Source: Aphidius gifuensis
Taxonomy: Eukaryota > Arthropoda > Insecta > Hymenoptera > Braconidae
Assembly: GCF_014905175.1 (NCBI RefSeq)
Contig: NC_057793.1
Coordinates: 12,922,369 to 12,986,368 of the forward strand
Length of the DNA stretch: 64,000 nt
Direction of reading: 5' to 3'
In this document: positions 36,101 to 44,470 of the stretch, one piece after another
Numbering within the stretch: the first letter of the stretch is position 1
Layout: the number at the start of each line of letters is the position of its first letter
Position numbers and translations under genes: made by a program
The notes under the pieces: generated by a model
What the model saw: only the letters and a program-made list of their open reading frames with translations
What the model was told of the DNA's origin: nothing
The model's database searches: none

Positions 36101-38496
36101 CATCTTGTAACATCAAGTTGTCAAAAAAAAAATATTACGGAGCTTTCTCTGCCTAAAATTTATTCTGACTATGTTCCACCTAAAGTTTATACAAACCTTT
36201 TTCTATCATGAAATGATCACGGGAGTTTTGTAAACCAAGTACCTTAAGTATATCAACTTTTTGAAAAAAAAAACTATCATTAAATTTTTATTTTTTCCAA
36301 AAGAAATAAACATCATCATGCTTTGCGTTATGTAACAATTGATAATAAGTATAATTTTTTTTTGGAAAAATTGAAAATTGAAAAAGTTGAAAAAAAGTCA
36401 GACAAATGGTGGAGAAAAGTTAAAAAAAAGATGGAGAAATGATGGAGAAGAGTCGGAAAAAGGGTGGAGAAAAGTTGGAAAAAAGTTAGAGAAATGGTGG
36501 AGAAGAGTTGGAGAAGTTTTTGGCTGGAGAATGGTGGAGAAATTTCTCCGCCATTTCTCCAACCATGGGTCAGATTCGTAAAAAGTTGGAGAAAGTTGGA
36601 CAAAAGGTGGAAAAAGTTGGAAAAAAGGCGGAGAAAGTTTGAAAAGTTGGAGAAATATTTCTACCAGGGATGGTTTAAAATATCGGAAATAGCTTTTACG
36701 GCTTAGAATTTGATTTCGATACTCAATCTGATACTTTAAATATTTTATCCCAGGATGACGTCACAATTTTCAATTTATTCAATAATTTCTCCATTATTAA
36801 TCTTATATTAAAACTGAAAATAGCTTTTTTCGTAATATTGATGTTTCCCTACGCTCAAATATTTCTAATGAATAATAAAATAGATACAGTATACCCCGTA
36901 AATGCCAGGTCACAGTTTTCACCAAAAAAGAATCTCAAGCTTAAAAATACGCCAATGCGTTCTCTTTCCTTCCTTCACATTGTCGATCTCTTTTCTTCGT
37001 TTTGTCGGTTCATGCGTCGGTTCTATCTTCATGTTACTTCAATAAGTACGCATACTTACATACGGATAACTACTTGGATTGGTTCACTGTATATATAGGG
37101 ATGGCTCGGCGCACGTTTCATTCTTTTGTTTTTCAAACAAATTAAGCGGTTTTCTTACGACATTACGTAATTCTGAAAAACTGCCTCATTTTTTTTATTT
37201 ATATTATTTATTCCACATTTTTTGTTTATTAAAAAGGGTGTACACAAAAATTGAAATATTTTATTTTGATGTTATTTTATAATATTACTCATCGAAAATC
37301 ATCTATTCAAATGAATAAAATATTTAATTTGTTTAAATAGAATTTTTGGCAGCCAGGATTACAGCCAGGTTCGTCACAAGATGTCAAGCCATATGCACAA
37401 TCAACGTACTCTGGGAAGCCTGCAACTGCGGTGTCAAGTGGTGATATGGTACAAGCACCACCACCACCACCTTGGGAAGGACGTGCAATTGCTACTCATA
37501 AACTCCGACTTGTTGAATTTTCTGCTTACATGGAGCAACATAGAGATAATGATATTGTAAGTTATTACTGTTGGTATAGTAACATGATTGTTATATTAAT
37601 CTATTAACCTGATAAGGAATTTCAATAACAAATTCGTTTGTCTTATTAAGAAGTGTTTGTATCAGTTTCAGAATTTTTTTTTTCAGTTTTCCTATAGGTA
37701 TAATATTATTCTTATTTTTTACAGTACCACAAACATCTGTTTGTACATATAGGAGGAACAGTGACTTACGCTGATCCACTCTTAGAAGCAGTAGAGGTGA
37801 GACAAATCTATGACAAATTTCCAGAAAAAAAAGGTGGCCTCAAAGAATTACATGCAAAAGGACCTCAGACAGCATTTTTCCTTGTTAAATTTTGGGCTGA
37901 TCTTAATACAAATATTCAAGATGAAGCAGGCGCTTTCTATGGTGTTACAAGCCAGTAAGATTTACTTTTTTTTTGTGACAATCAATACTATTATTACTTT
38001 GTATTTATATTTTGATTATTTTTCTTTAATTTATTGAATTTCAAATAGATATGAAAGCAATGAGAATATGACAATAACATGCTCGACGAAAGTATGCTCT
38101 TTTGGAAAACAAGTGGTAGAAAAAGTGGAGACTGAGTATGCAAGATTTGAAAATGGGAGATTTGTCTATCGTATCAGTCGCTCACCAATGTGTGAATACA
38201 TGATTAATTTTATACATAAATTGAAGCATCTACCTGAAAAATATATGATGAACAGCGTACTTGAAAATTTTACAATACTTCAGGTAAACCATTTCAATAT
38301 TTTCTTTCATAAAACATTATTGAAAATATAGTAGAAATGATCTATAATTATAAACTGGTATTTATACAATTTGTATTTTTAGGTGGTTACAAATAGAGAC
38401 ACCCAAGAAACGTTGCTTTGTACAGCGTATGTCTTTGAAGTATCTACGTCGGAACACGGTGCTCAGCACCATATATACAGATTGATTCAGGAATGA
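14105..38496 (+). CDS. sd: scalloped, TEAD/TEF-1 family transcription factor (seven-exon gene span)
   Basis: Joining 14105-14239, 17319-17457, 22654-22784, 37341-37556, 37725-37954, 38049-38283 and 38383-38496 gives about 399 codons with no stop before the terminal TGA. The order matches TEAD proteins: a short acidic N-terminus, the TEA DNA-binding domain (about residues 55-125, from EGVWSPDIEQSFQEAL to TRKQVSSHIQVLARRKL), a linker with FWQPGLQPGSSQDVKPY and a proline run, then the Yorkie/YAP- and Vestigial-binding immunoglobulin-like domain (about 190-399, including KFPEKKGGLKEL, FYGVTSQYESNENMT and SPMCEYMINFIHKLKHLP). In insects this nuclear factor binds MCAT-type sites and recruits Yki (Hippo pathway growth) or Vg (wing identity). 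The start is uncertain: ATG 14105 is in frame, but TTGCAG ending at 14114 could be an acceptor from an exon upstream. Length is near the usual 400-440 residues. Confidence 0.93.
14276..14319. repeat. (CA)n/(TA)n microsatellite in sd intron 1
   Basis: About eleven CA units run directly into about eleven TA units, 37 bp after the exon 1 donor. Confidence 0.9.
15064..15154 (+). other. tRNA-like/SINE-like block in sd intron 1
   Basis: A box A-like CGATGGCTTAGGGGATAAC and a box B-like GGTTCGAATCGCG lie about 55 bp apart. The same box A and a GGTTCGAATCCCG box B occur inverted at 21276-21369. The arms do not form a proper cloverleaf, and the loop between boxes has a short duplicated TAGGTT stretch. 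Confidence 0.55.
15862..15924 (-). other. tRNA-like block inside the 15568-16533 element
   Basis: On the - strand GTGGTTGACGTGATAGAGCA resembles box A, and GGATCGATCCCCC resembles box B. The same block occurs in three other copies of this element family in the window. Confidence 0.55.
16260..16403. repeat. Three tandem 48 bp units
   Basis: Starts at 16260, 16308 and 16356; each begins CCAAGCTTGTGTCAAACTTA and continues with an AATCCAATCTTGACACAA stretch. The units are nearly identical, which suggests recent local amplification of the element's word array. Confidence 0.85.
17319..17457 (+). CDS. sd: sd coding exon 2 (first half of TEA domain)
   Basis: The acceptor CTTTTTAG precedes DEKDLSAADAEGVWSPDIEQ. 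The exon ends after ILSDEGKMY plus one base, before GTAAGT (phase 1). Helix 1 of the TEA domain and the CGRRK stretch lie here. Confidence 0.95.
19081..19391. mobile_element. About 311 bp palindromic element of GGCCATTTTT words
   Basis: The outer arms AAAAAAAGACGATCTGAACC and GGTTCAGATCGTCTTTTTTT are perfect inverses, followed inward by CTCGTACATGGAAAAAATGG and its inverse. The interior is nothing but GGCC(A/T) blocks separated by A or T runs in both orientations. Non-coding. Confidence 0.75.
19458..20481. mobile_element. About 1.0 kb element with long inverted repeats and GTTAACTTACCTCATCGC units
   Basis: Ends TAGTTAGGGAGCCCATCGTG and its inverse; the arms match for roughly 170 bp (19458-19625 and 20310-20481). 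TAT on each side may be the duplication. Three direct units of about 155 bp begin near 19611, 19770 and 19923, each with TGAGGTAA(G/A)TTAACTTACC-like palindromes and a CGATTGGTAATGATGCCCTG stretch. One inverted unit follows at 20150-20320. Non-coding. Confidence 0.65.
20791..22555. mobile_element. Inverted-repeat element with TACGGGGT words and a tRNA-like centre (sd intron 2)
   Basis: Ends ACTGAGAGAATTTTTTTGTT and its inverse; further in, TACGGGGTAGCCACT pairs with AGTGGTTGCCCCGTA. Within it TACGGGGT or its inverse recurs at about 20840, 20979, 21050, 21135, 21990, 22043, 22132 and 22523. A tRNA-like block is at 21276-21369. A palindromic stretch at 21541-21900 repeats CCTTAGCTACATCTTTTCC and TAGCTACTGCTTTTTCTTGG in both orientations. 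Confidence 0.6.
21276..21369 (-). other. tRNA-like block (box A and box B)
   Basis: Read on the - strand: CGATGGCTTAGGGGATAACG (box A-like), and about 55 bp later GTAGGTTCGAATCCCGGTC (an almost canonical box B). Closely related to 15064-15154. A SINE-like body rather than a tRNA gene; no matching acceptor stem. Confidence 0.6.
22654..22784 (+). CDS. sd: sd coding exon 3 (second half of TEA domain)
   Basis: The acceptor TTTTTTCAG precedes an exon that continues the glycine codon into GRNELIARYIKLRTGKTRTR and KQVSSHIQVLARRKLREIQA. It ends with a valine codon before GTAAGT (phase 0). It contains the DNA-contacting third helix (QVSSHIQVLAR). Confidence 0.95.
22852..24270. mobile_element. CACGGAGAGAAAT-ended DNA element, TA duplication (sd intron 3)
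   Basis: Left end CACGGAGAGAAATCCGCAGC; right end its inverse at 24251-24270; TA on each side (22850-22851, 24271-24272). The terminal 13 bp equal those of the 6.2 kb transposon at 185-6397. It starts only 68 bp after exon 3. It carries TACTGTAGT-type subterminal motifs and an inserted element at 23393-24230. No transposase. Confidence 0.8.
23393..24230. mobile_element. hAT-like element of GTGACGGTCACAAAA words
   Basis: Ends TAGTGATGTAAATGACG and the inverse of TAGGGATGTGAAAAAATTT. The 8 bp before (GATACTCT) and after (GATACTGT) agree at seven of eight positions, as expected of a hAT target duplication. The interior near both ends repeats CGTCA/TGACG and GTCACAAAA words, around an AT-rich core. 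Confidence 0.6.
24549..25304. mobile_element. CACTGAAAAAACGTTCCC-ended element with GCAGTACTGCTG words
   Basis: Left end CACTGAAAAAACGTTCCCGC; right end its inverse at 25285-25304; TG duplicated on both sides (24547-24548, 25305-25306). The ends carry repeated CAGCAGT/ACTGCTG words, in a pattern like the CCC-ended class. The centre (about 24720-25130) is AT-rich. Confidence 0.65.
25307..25480 (+). pseudogene. Transposase N-terminus-like remnant
   Basis: An open stretch reads LNNVEEQEEEDKHRILRIYN then MRRNNIISKVSNPFDTLDDR TLFQL and stops at 25480. The NPFxxLxDxxLFxL arrangement recalls the start of PIF/Harbinger transposases, where a helix precedes a conserved Arg, but this is a weak resemblance from memory. 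Acidic and short. Confidence 0.3.
25887..26141. other. Repeat-like intron DNA with GATACCGTATTTTTAC motif
   Basis: GATACCGTATTTTTACAT occurs twice (about 26014 and 26064), and after the 26142-26648 insertion the sequence resumes with AAATACGGTACCGTATCG. It looks like a degraded inverted repeat around the insertion. No gene. Confidence 0.4.
26142..26648. mobile_element. TTAA-flanked 507 bp element, copy 1
   Basis: Ends GGAGGTTATGCACAAATT and its inverse; TTAA on both sides (26138-26141, 26649-26652). A second copy at 51265-52008, in inverse orientation, is likewise flanked by TTAA. TTAA duplications occur in piggyBac, Kolobok and Sola2; there is no coding to decide between them. Confidence 0.8.
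27398..27466 (-). other. tRNA-like block
   Basis: On the - strand, TTTGGTCTGGAGGTCAAGGC is followed about 25 bp later by GACCCGGGTTCGATTTCC, a good box B. Stems are only partial and no functional tRNA structure was convincing. Likely a SINE core. Confidence 0.5.
27985..28568. mobile_element. CAAGGCTATCCA-ended element with ACTTAGCTA words
   Basis: The left arm CAAGGCTATCCATCCAACTG and the right arm CAGTTGGCTGGATAGCCTTG are inverse, followed by AGCACTTGAAAAACTT and a TCTAGGGATTTGTGGTGT stretch in both arms. The centre repeats TTACTTAGCTATATTTTT. The hAT-like element at 28571 inserted into its right terminus. Confidence 0.65.
28571..29980. mobile_element. hAT-like non-autonomous element, 1410 bp, exact 8 bp duplication
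   Basis: Ends CAGTGTTGGG and CCCAACACTG; GCCTTGCA is duplicated exactly at 28563-28570 and 29981-29988. Subterminal words are ATACCGGTATTATACC and CATACTTTCATACC in both orientations. The interior (about 28770-29700) alternates AGGAAAGGATGTTGCC and TGTTAATTTCTTTGGC with their inverses. No coding region. Confidence 0.85.
30063..30106. repeat. (CA)n microsatellite
   Basis: About twenty-one CA units in a pure run. Confidence 0.95.
30694..31762. mobile_element. CCCGAGTAGAAA-ended element (CTGATCAGGATAG word family)
   Basis: Termini TCCCCGAGTAGAAACTTGTT and the inverse TTTCTACTCGGGGA. Arrays of CCTGATCAGG- and ATGGATCAGGC-type words fill 30710-31270 and 31545-31740. A tRNA-like block is at 31333-31405. 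It sits in the right arm of the 27029-31823 element. A clean 2 bp duplication is not evident here, unlike most relatives. Confidence 0.7.
31333..31405 (+). other. tRNA-like block inside the 30694-31762 element
   Basis: CAATGGCCGAGCGTGTCAAG resembles box A, and GAAGGGTTCGAACCCCGGTC contains an almost canonical box B. Similar block and downstream GTTAGGTAA(A)TT stretch occur at 44402-44470 in another element of this class. Confidence 0.65.
31824..32870. other. Intronic DNA without recognised features
   Basis: AT-rich, no gene. It contains a small direct repeat, ATTTAATACACTGTAATCA-like, at about 32085-32110. Confidence 0.5.
32973..33851. mobile_element. CCCAGGTAGAAA-ended element (GTCGGCCCGACT word family)
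   Basis: Ends CCCAGGTAGAAAACTTCC and TTTTTCTACCTGGG; AT duplicated (32971-32972, 33852-33853). Left words GTCGGCCCGACTGTCGGCC; right end GTCGGGCGCGAC. The interior has CCTTAGCTACTGCTTTTCC words at 33585-33790 and a small GC-rich hairpin AGCCTGCTG...CGGCAGGCT near 33340-33361. Confidence 0.7.
33924..34334 (-). pseudogene. LINE ORF2 C-terminal fragment
   Basis: A 136-codon frame. YRRTIIIALLAIKILNGYIY then CPKILCELPLWVHHT aligns with RREALMVMFFINLLHGKIDC then PELLTGVKLKV of the ORF2 at 55896-58310. The region lies after the reverse transcriptase domain in jockey/CR1-type elements. Nothing upstream of it is intact. Confidence 0.55.
34336..35161. other. Intronic DNA, nothing recognised
   Basis: AT-rich; an open frame at 34480-34770 (- strand) shows no recognisable protein features. 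Confidence 0.45.
35162..35695. mobile_element. Intact 534 bp reference copy of the CAAGCCTGTGTC word family
   Basis: Ends CCCAGGTAGGAGTTCTCCGG and the inverse of CCCAGGTAGGAAGTGACG; TG duplicated (35160-35161, 35696-35697). Word arrays CAGGCTTGTGTGAGG and CAAGCCTGTGTCAAGCC at the two ends flank a tRNA-like block (35312-35375) and an AT-rich segment (35395-35500). No open reading frame of meaning. This is the most compact member in the window. Confidence 0.8.
35312..35375 (+). other. tRNA-like block inside the 35162-35695 element
   Basis: CCCCGTGGTCGACTTGATAG is box A-like and CTAGGATCGATCCCCCG box B-like, about 40 bp apart, close to normal tRNA spacing. Stems are imperfect. Confidence 0.6.
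35696..36356. other. Intronic DNA without recognised gene
   Basis: 35700-35760 is relatively GC-rich (GCGTGCGGCCGGTTATTGC) but has no recognised motif; the rest is AT-rich. Confidence 0.4.
36357..36669. mobile_element. GGTGGAGAAAAGTTGGAGAAA word element, left end worn
   Basis: The right terminus, read inverted, is CCCTGGTAGAAATATTTCTCC. The interior is a purine-rich array of AGTTGGA(G/A)AAA and GGTGGAGAAA words, with an inverted switch near 36540-36565 (GGAGAAATTTCTCCGCCATT). The left CCC terminus is not recognisable. A related element is at 50123-50486. Confidence 0.55.
37341..37556 (+). CDS. sd: sd coding exon 4 (linker and start of binding domain)
   Basis: Seventy-two codons between a TAAATAG acceptor and GTAAGT: NFWQPGLQPGSSQDVKPYAQ, a proline run (APPPPPW), then EGRAIATHKLRLVEFSAYME. 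The linker resembles vertebrate TEADs at FWQPGLQPGxSQDVKP. Phase 0 at both ends. Confidence 0.95.
37725..37954 (+). CDS. sd: sd coding exon 5 (Yki-binding domain)
   Basis: Begins after TTTTACAG with YHKHLFVHIGGTVTYADPLL and includes VRQIYDKFPEKKGGLKELHA, then FFLVKFWADLNTNIQDEAGA and FYGVTSQ. The glutamine codon is split across the junction (phase 2) before GTAAGA. Confidence 0.95.
38049..38283 (+). CDS. sd: sd coding exon 6 (Yki-binding domain)
   Basis: Starts by completing the split glutamine after AAATAG and reads YESNENMTITCSTKVCSFGK, then EYARFENGRFVYRISRSPMC and EYMINFIHKLKHLPEKYMMN. Ends at CAG before GTAAAC (phase 0). This is the most conserved part of the TEAD C-terminal domain. Confidence 0.95.
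38383..38496 (+). CDS. sd: sd coding exon 7 (C-terminus and stop)
   Basis: After TTTTTAG the exon reads VVTNRDTQETLLCTAYVFEV, then SEHGAQHHIYRLIQE and TGA at 38494-38496. The C-terminal HHIYRL is the usual TEAD end, so the protein is complete on this side. Confidence 0.95.
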   Translation: MVTNRDTQETLLCTAYVFEVSTSEHGAQHHIYRLIQE

Positions 38497-38709
38497 ACTG
38501 TATTTTTTTTATCTGCTTGCCATGCAGCCATCCACCCCGATCAGTGCCTACCATCACATGAAAAAATAAGCAAATAATTAATAATCATTCATTTATTAAT
38601 AAAAACTTTTTAAAAATTGAAAATCACGCTTACTGTAAGTATCATCGCACATTTCCATACTTCGAAATGCAAACAAAAAAACGTTAGAAAAGTTACAAAG
38701 TATTTACGA

Positions 38710-38758
<49 letters not shown>

Positions 38759-41070
38759 TCAATAATACTAATAATAATATTATAATAATTATAATAATAT
38801 AGTTATAGTGATATTAATAATAATAAACGAAAAAATCGAAGTTTGCTTACTCAAATATTATCGATGCCTTTCTTGATGTTATATAGTAAATCAATACTTG
38901 ACCTTTTTTTTGTAAGCTGTGATCTAGGATGATTTACTTTTAGTCGTCAGTTGGCATAAAATATTATTTTAAACTTTTTTTTTTTACTTAAACTATACAA
39001 TCAATTACGGTCAGCCTGAGTTTCATTTTTTTTTCTCTCAATAACTGACTCGCAGCTATTCGTTAATGGTGAAAAAAAATATTTCTTCTTCAATTTTTAT
39101 GTAGATACTTAATTGAAAAATCGTAAAAAAAATTTTTTATTGTTATTTTTGAGGACTGGATTTCCATCGAAATTAGAAAAAAATAAATATTCATCGCAAT
39201 GACAATAAAAATTTAAATGGGAAATAAGAGTAAATGAGTCAGTAAAATATTGTGATCTTGAGTTGGATCGCCAGTACCAACACATTTTAGTATTATAATT
39301 TTACTCTACATGGAACAGAAAAAAAAAATTAGGCAATAGTAGAATAAAAACTTATTCTACAATATAAAAGTAATTGAGAAAGATAATCAATTGACAAGGT
39401 GGATAAATAAATATAATACACAAAGACATTCACATGCATAAAAAATTTACATATATTACAATTTAGAGTATATATCTTGAAGATTATTGACTCAATGATT
39501 ACAATTTACATTGTTATAAATGATCGTGTATAAAGTTAATTAGATTCGAAATTTTAACTAAGATAAAAGCTAAAAGAATGAAGTAGAAATGATAAGAAAT
39601 TAAATGAAAATAAAATAAATATAAGGATGCTATCGCGAATTCACAACTCCCCAGTTTATATTTTTTTATATTAGGGAAAAATAACAAAAATAATTTAAAA
39701 AAAAATAACAAAAATCAAAAACTAACCTCCAATGCATACTCAATTAAAACTTGGGGAATATGTAAACTTGAATCTTTTTATATTTTTTTTAAAAAACATT
39801 TCAGTCAGTTTGAATAGCAACTTGAGAATATATTAAGTCTTCGAGTGCTTTGATCATGCAAAAAAAATATATATAAGCTCCATCATTCTATTAATGTTTC
39901 GTTTCTTTTTTTTTATGATACTGTTTTTAGCTTATAAAAAAAAAAACTGTTGACTGCATATTATGTTTTGTGTGAGTTTCACCACTCAGTTAAAAACAGT
40001 AATATTTATCTCTGAGAAATGTTTTCGTATTTCTTTGAATGATTTTCATTCTCTACTGTAAAATTATTGGTCTTTACGGATTTTAAGTTTATCTATAATT
40101 CACGAGATGAATTAATTTTTTTTATTTTGCTTACCGTCTTTGATTGCAAAATTTTTTTCAATGTCGCTAAGAACATGGTGCAATCCGCTTTATATGTTTT
40201 TTAGGTCAATACAATCTCTGATTGTATTCCCGAATTCTTAAACAAAGTAGAAAAAACATAATCAACAAAATAGAATTAATCAATAACGATTAAATTTCGT
40301 ACTTAATTGATTTTGTTTCAAATATATATATAATAAATATGTAGGCCAAAATAGTTAAAAGAAAAATAAAATAAATAAATAAATAAAAAAAAGGAGGGAC
40401 CACAAATCATAATCATGGAAAAAATGGAGAAGCTGATCTTCGTTTAAGTTTATTTTTGATTTGACCGTTTGTTTATCCCCTCCAATGGAAGTTCATGTTA
40501 ATAATTTCAATTTATTTGATGACTCCGTCTAAAGATTAGACAAAGTCATATAATTCATATAATTTAATTCTTACCAAACAGAAAATATAACAAAAATGAA
40601 AACATAAAAAAGAAAAAAAAAATTATACGTAGGACTGTATTAATATTAAGAACTTTTATAGAACATGTGGCAATATATTTTCAATTTTTTTTAATTAAAA
40701 ATATATTTTTTTTAATTCTAAATAAAATGAAAACAATCAATCTTTTATGTTGCATTTTGATTTCATTTGATAACTTGCTTGTATGAAAAAAAAAGTTTTC
40801 ATCTATAACTGGTATAATATGACTGACGAATTATATTTCAAGGAAAACTTGCCTTGATGTATCGTTAGTAAGTTTTACTTTATATAGGTACATTAAGTTT
40901 AATTATTCAATAGAAATTAAGAAATAATTTGGCAGCTCTTGTACTAATGAATTGTTATTATTCTTTCACGTCTACACAGTGCAGCTAACTAATTTTAATG
41001 ATTGTAATCATTTCAATTATAATGATAAAAAATGTGTGAATTTAACCAAGAAAAAGCAGAAAAATATTAA
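38497..41070 (+). other. sd 3' flank, probably 3' UTR then intergenic
   Basis: Follows the sd stop. It holds several AATAAA hexamers (for example near 38600), so the polyadenylation site cannot be chosen. An (AAT)n microsatellite lies at 38709-38760. No repeat-element termini were recognised and the sequence is AT-rich. Confidence 0.5.
38709..38760. repeat. (AAT)n microsatellite in sd 3' flank
   Basis: About sixteen AAT units, degenerating to the right. Confidence 0.9.
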
Positions 41071-41177
41071 TTATGTTACTAGGGACAGTGGGAAGAATGT
41101 GTGAATTTCCAAAAAACGCACTACCCCTACTACGCTTTGGAAATTCGCACATTATTCCCACTGCCCTTGTGACATAA
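41071..41177. mobile_element. About 107 bp hairpin MITE, copy 2
   Basis: Ends TTATGTTACTAGGGACAGTG and CACTGCCCTTGTGACATAA; the interior AATGTGTGAATTTCCAAA pairs with TTTGGAAATTCGCACATT. Same family as 8046-8151. Confidence 0.75.
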
Positions 41178-42825
41178 AAACTGATTAGTTATGTGCAAAA
41201 AGTTATAAAATAAGTTAATTATTTCGATTGTTTTTTTTTTGCTTATTTGAATTTCGGTTAAAGAAAAAAAAGTATATAAAATTGTAAATCAACACAAACA
41301 TGGTTAACATTAATAAATAATGACTTATTAATAAGTGAATTAAATTTATAAGAAATGATTATAAAAATATATTTATCTATGTCTTCTGTGAAGATTGAAA
41401 ATAGTACTCTCTCCTTCAATATTGATGATATTAAAACAATTAAAAGGGAGAATAAAAAAAGGAACATTTTTTGATGATACATACATGGATAAATTGTGAC
41501 TAGAAAATTATTGCTAAATTAGAAAAATGTGTACATACTATCAGAATCATCCATCCGATATTTTTTCAGTAGCAAACGTTGAGTAGGTTTGAATTTTTTA
41601 TTTTGGCCAATATATATCTAATTTGTTGAACATGTAAAAGCGCACATTTACTACATTTCTATCTATAAAACTTGTAAATGCATGTTTCGCGCGCTTCTAC
41701 ATTGGCGTTGTTATCAGCATTGTTCATAAAGTCCGATCATACAAATAATACTCATGTAATGAAATTACTTCTAAGTATCCACGTTATAATGTATGTTGTT
41801 TCTTAAAGCGTTATGTGACAACGCAAAACTTGACTCAATAAAGTTAAAAAATTTTTTCAAAAAAATAAAAACGAAGTTGTATAATGACTATTTTTAGTTG
41901 TAACCTGAATTACTTTCTTTGCAGAAGTATCAGTTTTAAAAAGTTCGACGTCGTCAACTTGAAATACGAAAAAAAAAAAAAAAAATTACAATAATTTAAT
42001 ATACTATTACATAAACTTTTATTTTAACAAAAGTTTTACATGTTTTATTGTATTTATCAGTGAAGAGATAACATTCACTTTCACGATCATTCAATTTTGT
42101 GAGAATGTAAAATGCGATTTTCGATGCAATGAAAGGTATATTTCTTTTTAGGAGTAAATTGCATATTGGCTTGAAAGCAATGCCTACAATCAGTTAAAGA
42201 AATAGTGACTGTTAATTTACAAAGAAAAAAAAAATAATGAAACATAATATAACAAAAAACCCATATGTTAATTGAAAAGACCTTTGTCTTATCCTGGAAC
42301 TGCCATATCGAAATTTAACTTGATTATGCAGGTAAATTAAACGAAACTAAAAATTACGAAATAGATAAAAATAATGTTAACGAGCTGAAAAAAATTACGA
42401 AAAAACCTTTATGTAAATTATATTATATTATAATTAAAAGAAAAAGAAGATCGCTTAATTGATTTTTTAATGAATAAGTAATACATAAAAGAATAAGAGA
42501 AAGAAGCAGACATGACAATATGACATGACATGACATGACAGGCAGATAAAAAAATAAAGAATAAAATATGAAATGAGATATATCATTAAATTAGTGTTTT
42601 TAAAGGATTGATAGAATTCATTTTATGTACAGTATTTGAAAAAAAACATGTTTATAATTTGTATGGAAAAATAAAAAATTGATATAAAATATTTCTTTGA
42701 TATTCTTTTTGTCATACAGTATTTACTTATTGAATCACGCCATAACTAAGTACAACAAGGAAAAGGGAAAAAAGTTATAACAATGTTTCTCAATTCCTTA
42801 CAGATATCAGCGGTTATACAAAAAA
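41178..42825. other. AT-rich DNA, nothing recognised
   Basis: Contains a short ATGACATGACATGACATGAC run near 42515-42540 and an A-run near 41970. No gene supported. Confidence 0.5.
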
Positions 42826-42965
42826 AGGCCGCATTCTGATTCCAATCGGATTCGGTATGACTAAAATAAGCCGGATCCAATTTTCCAGACTATCTCCGAA
42901 TCTGGTTTTACTAAGGCCAACCAGATCCCGTTTCCTGATACTTTCCTTTTATAGCCGAATATTGT
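42826..42965. repeat. Worn GGATCCGGATT word array
   Basis: Words such as CCAATCGGATTCGGTATGAC, AAGCCGGATCC and CTCCGAATCTGG resemble those at 54166-54640. The termini are not recognisable. Confidence 0.4.
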
Positions 42966-43529
42966 TAAAATTCGGCTGTAAAAAGTGTGATGTAATTGTC
43001 TTATGCATTTCTTGCTTTTGCTGAATTACATAGTGTCTTGTTGATACACAGTAAAAAAAAAAAATGTAAAATTTAACATTTTTTGGATGTTAAAATCAGT
43101 CTACACTTTTTTAAGTGTTAAAAAATTAACATTTAAAAAAATGATAAAAATTGCAAATTGTCTGGAAAAAATATGCATGTGTTATATGTATATGATTATG
43201 TTTCAAATTTTTTTTTTCAATATTTTCTTAATTATAAAATTACAAATAATCACAAAAAATATTAATAAAAAAAATTTATTTGTAATAAAATGGATAATAT
43301 TGATATATCGTAACCGGATTAATTACGGAATCATATATAATTTATTACCCTATAATTTAATCCAACTAGAGCCCGAGTGGAAAAATTTTCAGGATGCCCT
43401 ATTTGACCTCAAACCCTGATCAGAAACGGATCAGGATTCCTTATTCAGGGAACCTGACTCATTCCTGACCCAAACCTGGTCAGGACACCTTACGATTTCC
43501 TTAAGTCAGGTAACCTTATCCAATCCTGT

Positions 43530-44215
43530 TCAGGAAAGGAACAGGAAACCTGAACGTATCCTGAATAAGGTTTCCTGAACAGATTCTGACCAGGATATTA
43601 TCAGGAAAAATTTATCAAATAATTTAATTTTTTTTATTCAGTTTTCCTGTTCAGGAAAAGAACAGGAAACCTGAACGTATCCTGAATAAGGTTTCCTGAA
43701 CAGATTCTGACCAGGATATTATCAGGAAAAATTTATCAAATAATTTAATTTTTTTTATTTAGTTTTCCTGTTCAGGAAAGGAACAGGAAACCTGAACGTA
43801 TCCTGAATAAGGTTTCCTGAACAGATTCTGACCAGGATACTATCAGGAAAAATTTATCAAATAAATTAATTTTTTTTATTCAGTTTTCCTGTTCAGGAAA
43901 GGAACAGTAAACCTGAACGTTACCTGAATAAGGTTTCCTGAACAGATTCTGACCAGGATACTATCAGGAAAAATTTATCAAATAAATTAATTTTTTTTAT
44001 TCAGTTTTCCTGTTCAGGAAAGGAACAGGAAACCTGAACGTTACCTGAATAAGGTTTCCTGAACAGATTCTGACCAGGATATTATCAGGAAAAATTTATC
44101 AAATAATTTAATTTTTTTTATTCAGTTTTCCTGTTCAGGAAAGGAACAGGAAACCTGAATGTATCCTGAATAAGGTTTCCTGAACAGATTCTGACCAGAA
44201 TATTATCAGGAAAAA
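43530..44215. repeat. Six tandem units, each exactly 121 bp
   Basis: TCAGGAAA(G/A)GAACAGGAAAC recurs at 43530, 43651, 43772, 43893, 44014 and 44135. The units differ at only a few bases. Each contains the palindrome TCCTGTTCAGGA and an AATTTATCAAATAA stretch. The sixth is cut short. Confidence 0.9.
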
Positions 44216-44401
44216 TATTTATTATTATAATAAATATTTATTTATTATTATAATTTTAATTCTAAAACAAAATGACAAGGGACAATTTAACAAATTGTTA
44301 TATTTTATTTTTACGTTAAATTAACGTCGCAAATTCTAATTTAAGTTTTTTTTAGCTGATGTAATTTATGAAAGCAAAAAATCACATCAGATCATCGATA
44401 G

Positions 44402-44470
44402 ACGGCATGGCCGCGCGTGTTAAGGCCCGTAGTTGTAATCTGAAAGTTCCGAGTTCGCGTCCCGCTAGTG
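44402..44470 (+). other. tRNA-like block inside the 43372-44948 element
   Basis: ACGGCATGGCCGCGCGTGTT (box A-like) and CCGAGTTCGCGTCCCG (box B-like). The downstream GTTAGGTAATTTAAGTTATG resembles the same position at 31415. Confidence 0.55.

Noticed and set aside
36328..36706. Frames on both strands full of FSTF or EKSW repeats
   Set aside because: By-product of AGTTGGAGAAA word repeats; no domain, both strands open.
38617..38802. Asn-rich open frame after sd
   Set aside because: It is the translation of the (AAT)n microsatellite in the sd 3' flank.
43087..43419. 110-codon + strand frame
   Set aside because: Lys/Ile/Asn-rich reading of AT-rich DNA that runs into the left end of a transposon.
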